Assembly (NCBI GenBank): GCA_013388985.1
Contig: JACAEF010000037.1
Span: forward strand, 1-52,769
Length of the DNA stretch: 52,769 nt
Direction of reading: 5' to 3'
Source of the DNA: Rhodocyclaceae bacterium
GTDB lineage: Bacteria; Pseudomonadota; Gammaproteobacteria; Burkholderiales; Rhodocyclaceae
Below the pieces are notes generated by a model. It saw only the letters and a list, made by a program, of their open reading frames with translations. It did not search any database and was not told where the DNA came from. The translations under genes were made by a program, and so were the position numbers. The stretch's first letter is position 1, and every line of letters begins with the position of its first letter. Shown here piece after piece: positions 49,616 to 52,769 of the stretch.

Positions 49616-50538
49616 CGACGGTCGCCACCCTGCTTGCCGCGGCGCGCCGGTCGATCCCGCCGTCCGAAGCGCGCCTGCTGCTCGGCCATCTGCTCGGCCG
49701 CAATTCGGCCTGGCTCGAAGCCCACCGCGACGATGCGCTCGAAGCGGCGGCCGCCGCGCAGTTCTCGGCGCTCGTGGCGCGGCGTGCGGCGGGCGAGCCG
49801 GTCGCCTATCTGACTGGCCGGCGCGAGTTCTATGGCCGCGACTTCGCCGTCACGCCCGACGTGCTGATCCCGCGGCCGGAAACCGAACTGCTGGTGGAAA
49901 TCGCCGTGGAAAAAGTCGGCGCTGGCGGGACGGCACATTCGGCACGCCCCAGCCCCGCCCTCACGGGCGGGGAGACTTCGTGCGCCCAAGGCGCGATACG
50001 CATCCTCGATCTGGGCACCGGCAGCGGCTGCCTGGCGATCACGCTGGCGCTGGAGCTGCCGGCTGCGCAGGTGACGGCGGTGGAGGCTTCGCCGCGGGCA
50101 TTGGCCGTCGCGCGCGCGAATGCCGAGCGGCTCGGCGCGAAAGTCGCCTTCGTCGAGAGCGACTGGTTTGCGGCGCTGCCGCCGCAGACTTTCGACCTGA
50201 TCGTCGCCAATCCGCCCTATGTCGCGGCGAACGACCCGCATCTGGGACAGGGCGATCTGCGCTTCGAACCGGCGGATGCGCTCACCGATCATGCGGATGG
50301 CCTGACGGCGATCCGCCGCATCGTCGCCGCAGCGCCGCGCTGGCTGGCAGAGGGCGGCTGGCTGTTCTTCGAGCACGGCTGGGATCAGGCAGATGCTGCC
50401 CGGGCACTGCTGGAGACCGCCGGCTTCGAGGCCATCGAGCAGGCGCGGGACCTCGCCGGCATCGTGCGCATGAGTGGCGGCCGAAAGCCAGCGGCCAGGG
50501 CTCCGATTGCTCTTGTGCCAGAGGCGAATAACCAATAA
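49612..50538 (+). CDS. prmC: Release-factor glutamine methyltransferase with a repeat-derived insertion
   Basis: A 308-residue SAM-dependent enzyme methylating the GGQ glutamine of RF1 and RF2. Seen: N-terminal helical domain, [14 protein letters not shown] motif [13 protein letters not shown] and catalytic NPPY. Between residues 101 and 128 there is extra sequence ([20 protein letters not shown] and following) that homologues lack. It comprises the 25-bp repeat (49912-49936) plus the hairpin repeat (49946-49984), both read through in frame. It lies in a surface loop before the SAM motif, so the enzyme may remain active. The C-terminal tail is also slightly long. Confidence 0.93.
   Translation: MTTVATLLAAARRSIPPSEARLLLGHLLGRNSAWLEAHRDDALEAAAAAQFSALVARRAAGEPVAYLTGRREFYGRDFAVTPDVLIPRPETELLVEIAVEKVGAGGTAHSARPSPALTGGETSCAQGAIRILDLGTGSGCLAITLALELPAAQVTAVEASPRALAVARANAERLGAKVAFVESDWFAALPPQTFDLIVANPPYVAANDPHLGQGDLRFEPADALTDHADGLTAIRRIVAAAPRWLAEGGWLFFEHGWDQADAARALLETAGFEAIEQARDLAGIVRMSGGRKPAARAPIALVPEANNQ
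49912..49936 (+). repeat. 25-bp dispersed repeat, copy 11 (inside prmC)
   Basis: Consensus with N3 = GGG, in sense, read K-V-G-A-G-G-T-A. It starts exactly on a codon boundary (codon 101). Confidence 0.85.
49946..49984 (+). repeat. Short hairpin repeat, copy B (inside prmC)
   Basis: CCCCGCCC (49953-49960), loop TCAC, GGGCGGGG (49965-49972), then AGACTTCGTGC. It shares CCCAGCCCC and GGGGAGACTTYGTGC with the copy at 45234, and the stem differs in a compensatory way. Confidence 0.75.
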
Positions 50539-50541
50539 AAT
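50513..50541 (+). promoter_or_regulatory. Candidate rpsP promoter
   Basis: TTGTGC, 17 bp, TAAAAT, at the 3' end of prmC and 40 bp before the rpsP ATG. Matches are moderate, but the position at the head of a ribosomal operon is expected. Confidence 0.45.
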
Positions 50542-50581
50542 CACGCGCTTTTCCATAGCCGGATTTTTTCGAGGAACCCCC

Positions 50582-50839
50582 ATGGTCGTGATTCGTCTCG
50601 CCCGCAGCGGCGCCAAGAAGCGCCCGTTCTACAACATGGTCGTCACCGACTCGCGCAATCGCCGCGACGGTCGTTTCGTCGAGCGCGTCGGTTACTACAA
50701 CCCCAAGGCCGCCGAAAACGAGAAGGCGCTGTCGATCGACACCGAGCGCCTGGCCTACTGGCAGGGCAAGGGCGCCCAGCTCTCGCCCACCGCTGCGCGC
50801 CTCGTCAAGCAGGCCGCTGCCGCCGCGAAGGCTGCCTGA
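50582..50839 (+). CDS. rpsP: 30S ribosomal protein S16
   Basis: An 85-residue ribosomal protein. The sequence [41 protein letters not shown] is nearly invariant in the family; [25 protein letters not shown] follows. GAGG lies upstream of the ATG. First gene of the conserved rpsP-rimM-trmD-rplS order. Confidence 0.97.
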   Translation: MVVIRLARSGAKKRPFYNMVVTDSRNRRDGRFVERVGYYNPKAAENEKALSIDTERLAYWQGKGAQLSPTAARLVKQAAAAAKAA

Positions 50840-50927
50840 CGAGCGGAGCGTTTGCGCCGGGCCGCCCCAAGCAAACGCGGCACGCCACGGCGGGGCAATC
50901 CGCAACGCGAGTGCAACGGAGCCGCCC

Positions 50928-51503
50928 GTGACGATCGAGCGCAGCGAGCAGTCAGGAACCCCCCGCGAGGGGGGCGAAGGGGGGCGGGTAATCATTCTGG
51001 GGCGGATCACCGCCCCATACGGGGTGAAAGGCTGGTTGCGCCTGCATCCTTTCGGCGACGATCCCGGACGCTGGCGAGAAATGCCGCACTGGTGGCTGGG
51101 CAAGGACGAGGCGGCGTTTGCCGGCTGGCGCGCCTTTGCCGTCCAGGACATGCGCATGCACGGCAAGGGCTGGCTGGTCAAGCTCTCGGGCATCGACGAT
51201 CGCACCGCGGCCGAACAGCTGGTTGGACAGTTCTTCGGTGCGCCGCGCGAGGCGCTGCCGGCGACGGAAGAAAACGAGTTTTACTGGGCCGATCTGGTCG
51301 GCCTGCAGGTGGTGAATGAACGGCAGGAGCCGCTCGGGCGCGTCAAGGAACTGATCGAGTCGGGTGCCCATGCCGTGCTGGTGGTGACGGAAGGCGAAGG
51401 CGAAACGGCGTGTGAGCGCCTGCTGCCCTTCGTCGGCCAGGTGGTGAAGGAAGTGGATGTGCCGGGTGGCACGGTCCGCGTCGCTTGGGAGCGCGACTGG
51501 TGA
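50928..51503 (+). CDS. rimM: Ribosome maturation factor RimM
   Basis: A 191-residue factor for 30S subunit assembly that binds S19. Seen: [22 protein letters not shown] at the start of the RimM domain, [16 protein letters not shown], and the PRC-barrel part [22 protein letters not shown]. The GTG start has GGAG 7 bases upstream. The first 20 residues ([16 protein letters not shown]) are an unusual extension encoded by a C/G-rich hairpin region at 50959-50974. Its stop overlaps the trmD start (GTGA). Confidence 0.95.
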   Translation: MTIERSEQSGTPREGGEGGRVIILGRITAPYGVKGWLRLHPFGDDPGRWREMPHWWLGKDEAAFAGWRAFAVQDMRMHGKGWLVKLSGIDDRTAAEQLVGQFFGAPREALPATEENEFYWADLVGLQVVNERQEPLGRVKELIESGAHAVLVVTEGEGETACERLLPFVGQVVKEVDVPGGTVRVAWERDW

Positions 51504-52285
51504 CGCTGCGCTTCGATGTCGTGACCCTGTTCCCGGAGATGTTCGCGGCGGTGACGGAGTGCGGCATCACGCGGCGGGCATTGGAGCGAGGCTTGTGGCA
51601 GCTTGTATGCTGGAATCCGCGCCAGTGGGCCGGCAATGCCTACGGCTCGGTCGACGACCGGCCCTTCGGCGGCGGCCCCGGCATGGTGATGCGGGCCGAG
51701 CCGCTGGAGAAGGCGATCGGCGCCGCGAAAGCCGCGCGCGGCGGGACGGGGAGGGTGATCTGCCTCTCGCCGCAGGGCCAGCCGCTCACGCATGCGCGCG
51801 TGAAGGCGCTGGCGGCGACCGACGGGGCGATCCTGCTCTGCGGTCGCTACGAAGGGATCGACGAGCGCGTCATCGCGCGCTGCGTCGATGAGGAAGTGTC
51901 GCTGGGCGACTTCGTGTTGTCCGGCGGCGAGATCGCCGCGCTGGCGCTGATCGATGCGACGGTGCGGCAGCTGCCCGGGGCCCTGAACGACGGGGCCTCG
52001 GCGGTCGAGGATTCGTTCGTGGAGGGACTGCTGGATTGTCCCCACTACACGCGGCCGGAGGTGTATGAAGGATTGCCGGTGCCGGAGGTGTTGCTCTCCG
52101 GCCACCACGAGAACATCCGCCGCTGGCGACTGAAGCAGTCGCTGGCACGGACCCGGGAGCGCCGCCCGGAGTTGTTCGCCAAATGGCTGGCGCAAAAAAG
52201 TGCTCGCGGTTTGAGCAAGATGGAAGCGCAACTACTTCGGGAGATCGAAGCCGAATCGAGCGAAGCAGCTCTGCGGTCGTCATAA
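51500..52285 (+). CDS. trmD: tRNA (guanine37-N1)-methyltransferase
   Basis: A 261-residue SPOUT-fold enzyme methylating G37 of tRNAs. Seen: [49 protein letters not shown], the SAM knot region [15 protein letters not shown] and [22 protein letters not shown]. Start GTG 51500, overlapping rimM. Standard third gene of the operon. Confidence 0.96.
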   Translation: MTLRFDVVTLFPEMFAAVTECGITRRALERGLWQLVCWNPRQWAGNAYGSVDDRPFGGGPGMVMRAEPLEKAIGAAKAARGGTGRVICLSPQGQPLTHARVKALAATDGAILLCGRYEGIDERVIARCVDEEVSLGDFVLSGGEIAALALIDATVRQLPGALNDGASAVEDSFVEGLLDCPHYTRPEVYEGLPVPEVLLSGHHENIRRWRLKQSLARTRERRPELFAKWLAQKSARGLSKMEAQLLREIEAESSEAALRSS

Positions 52286-52311
52286 ATTTCGTTTCGACAA
52301 GGAAAAACGAC

Positions 52312-52689
52312 ATGAACCTGATTCAGCAACTGGAAAAAGAGGAAATCGAACGCCTCGGCAAGAGCATCCCCGAGTTCGCCCCCGGCGACACCGTGGTGGT
52401 GAACGTGAATGTGGTCGAGGGCGAAAGAAAGCGCGTCCAGGCCTTCGAGGGCGTGGTGATCGCCAAGCGCAATCGCGGCCTCAATTCGAGCTTCACCGTG
52501 CGCAAGATCTCCTCCGGCGAGGGCGTCGAACGCACCTTCCAGACCTATTCCCCGCTGATCGCGAGCATCGAGGTCAAGCGCCGCGGCGACGTGCGCCGCG
52601 CCAAGCTCTACTACCTGCGCGATCGCTCCGGCAAGTCGGCCAGAATCAAGGAAAAACTCGCGCGCAAGACGGCCGAGGCGAAGGAGTAA
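52312..52689 (+). CDS. rplS: 50S ribosomal protein L19
   Basis: A 125-residue ribosomal protein at the 30S-50S interface. Seen: [70 protein letters not shown] and [32 protein letters not shown] is 9 bases before the ATG. The C-terminus [11 protein letters not shown] is normal. Nineteen bases of its 3' coding region recur beyond the repeat element that follows. Confidence 0.97.
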   Translation: MNLIQQLEKEEIERLGKSIPEFAPGDTVVVNVNVVEGERKRVQAFEGVVIAKRNRGLNSSFTVRKISSGEGVERTFQTYSPLIASIEVKRRGDVRRAKLYYLRDRSGKSARIKEKLARKTAEAKE

Positions 52690-52696
52690 GGTATTC

Positions 52697-52761
52697 CGCG
52701 AGTTTTCGGCGAAGGCTCATGCCCGCGTGAGCGAGCGTGATGCCGGAACCAAAAACTCGCG
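52697..52761. repeat. TIR element after rplS
   Basis: CGCGAGTTTT (52697-52706) and AAAACTCGCG (52752-52761) are perfect inverted repeats. The interior, with GCTCA / TGAGC, resembles the extra segment inside copy 5 of the palindromic element (CGGCGAAG-CTCA-TGAGCG order). It lies 7 bp after the rplS stop, and may act as terminator or mRNA end. Confidence 0.72.
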
Positions 52762-52769
52762 CGCAAGAC
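52751..52769 (+). repeat. 19-nt copy of the rplS 3' end
   Basis: Identical to 52652-52670 inside rplS (AAAAACTCGCGCGCAAGAC). It runs to the window edge, so its true length is unknown. Confidence 0.85.

Noticed and set aside
51720-51755. GCGCGGCGGGACGGGG in trmD as a further copy of the 25-bp repeat
   Set aside because: Only the variable part and GACGG resemble it; the AAAGTCGGCGCTGG half is absent and the peptide is normal for TrmD.

Overview
The window is about 52.8 kb of GC-rich, densely coding bacterial chromosome. Gene content (FNR with a betaproteobacterial N-terminus, hemN, SHP-DHC-cytochrome b561 cluster, NosL-type proteins, an OprC-like copper receptor) fits a facultatively anaerobic, probably denitrifying betaproteobacterium near the Rhodocyclales. 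That placement is inference; no rRNA or tRNA gene is present.

Layout. 1-3.1 kb: truncated nitronate monooxygenase, then a hemerythrin / DUF2249 / membrane protein operon behind a FNR-type box. 3.0-6.1 kb: two Crp/Fnr regulators (one true FNR) divergent from hemN. 6.2-9.4 kb: copper export (TauE/SafE-like protein, CopA ATPase, CopZ-like chaperone). 9.5-13.6 kb: housekeeping (ppa, nadE, glnB, a methyltransferase). 13.6-17.0 kb, minus strand: two NosL-type lipoprotein-like chaperones and an OmpR/EnvZ-type two-component pair, divergent from three small secreted Gly/Met/Gln-rich proteins (17.0-18.2 kb). 18.3-24.5 kb: lipoprotein and a CusBA-TolC-type heavy-metal RND operon with DUF3240. 24.5-27.8 kb: SHP, diheme cytochrome c, cytochrome b561 and a QseBC/PmrAB-like two-component system. 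27.9-33.5 kb: a third Crp/Fnr regulator, ExbD-ExbB-TonB, an OprC-like copper receptor and a Sel1-repeat protein. 33.7-38.4 kb, minus strand: second TonB-dependent receptor, DUF4198, a NapH-like ferredoxin and a TauE/DsbD-like protein. 38.6-46.7 kb, minus strand: a long operon with an ABC transporter, an unknown membrane protein, a TlpA-like lipoprotein, small metal-binding proteins, a second Cu-type ATPase and another TauE/SafE protein. 47.3-52.7 kb: hemA-prfA-prmC and rpsP-rimM-trmD-rplS.

Theme. Most accessory genes concern copper (uptake, chaperoning, export) and anaerobic or nitric-oxide physiology. Recurrent control signals tie them together: FNR-type boxes; an unidentified palindrome TGCGACA-N3-TGTCGCA, placed about 40 bp downstream of the FNR box in three promoters; and QseB/PmrA-type CTTAAG direct repeats in front of both the RND operon and the SHP operon.

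Most unusual content. (1) An ERIC-like 140-210 bp intergenic element in five copies. Its outer closing stem differs at every locus yet is always self-complementary, and its small central hairpin also changes in a compensatory way. (2) A 25-bp dispersed repeat in eleven copies; eight lie inside genes, always in one fixed reading frame per orientation. (3) A short hairpin repeat whose stem covaries between two copies, one of them inside prmC. (4) A related TIR element after rplS, with a 19-nt copy of the rplS 3' end beyond it.
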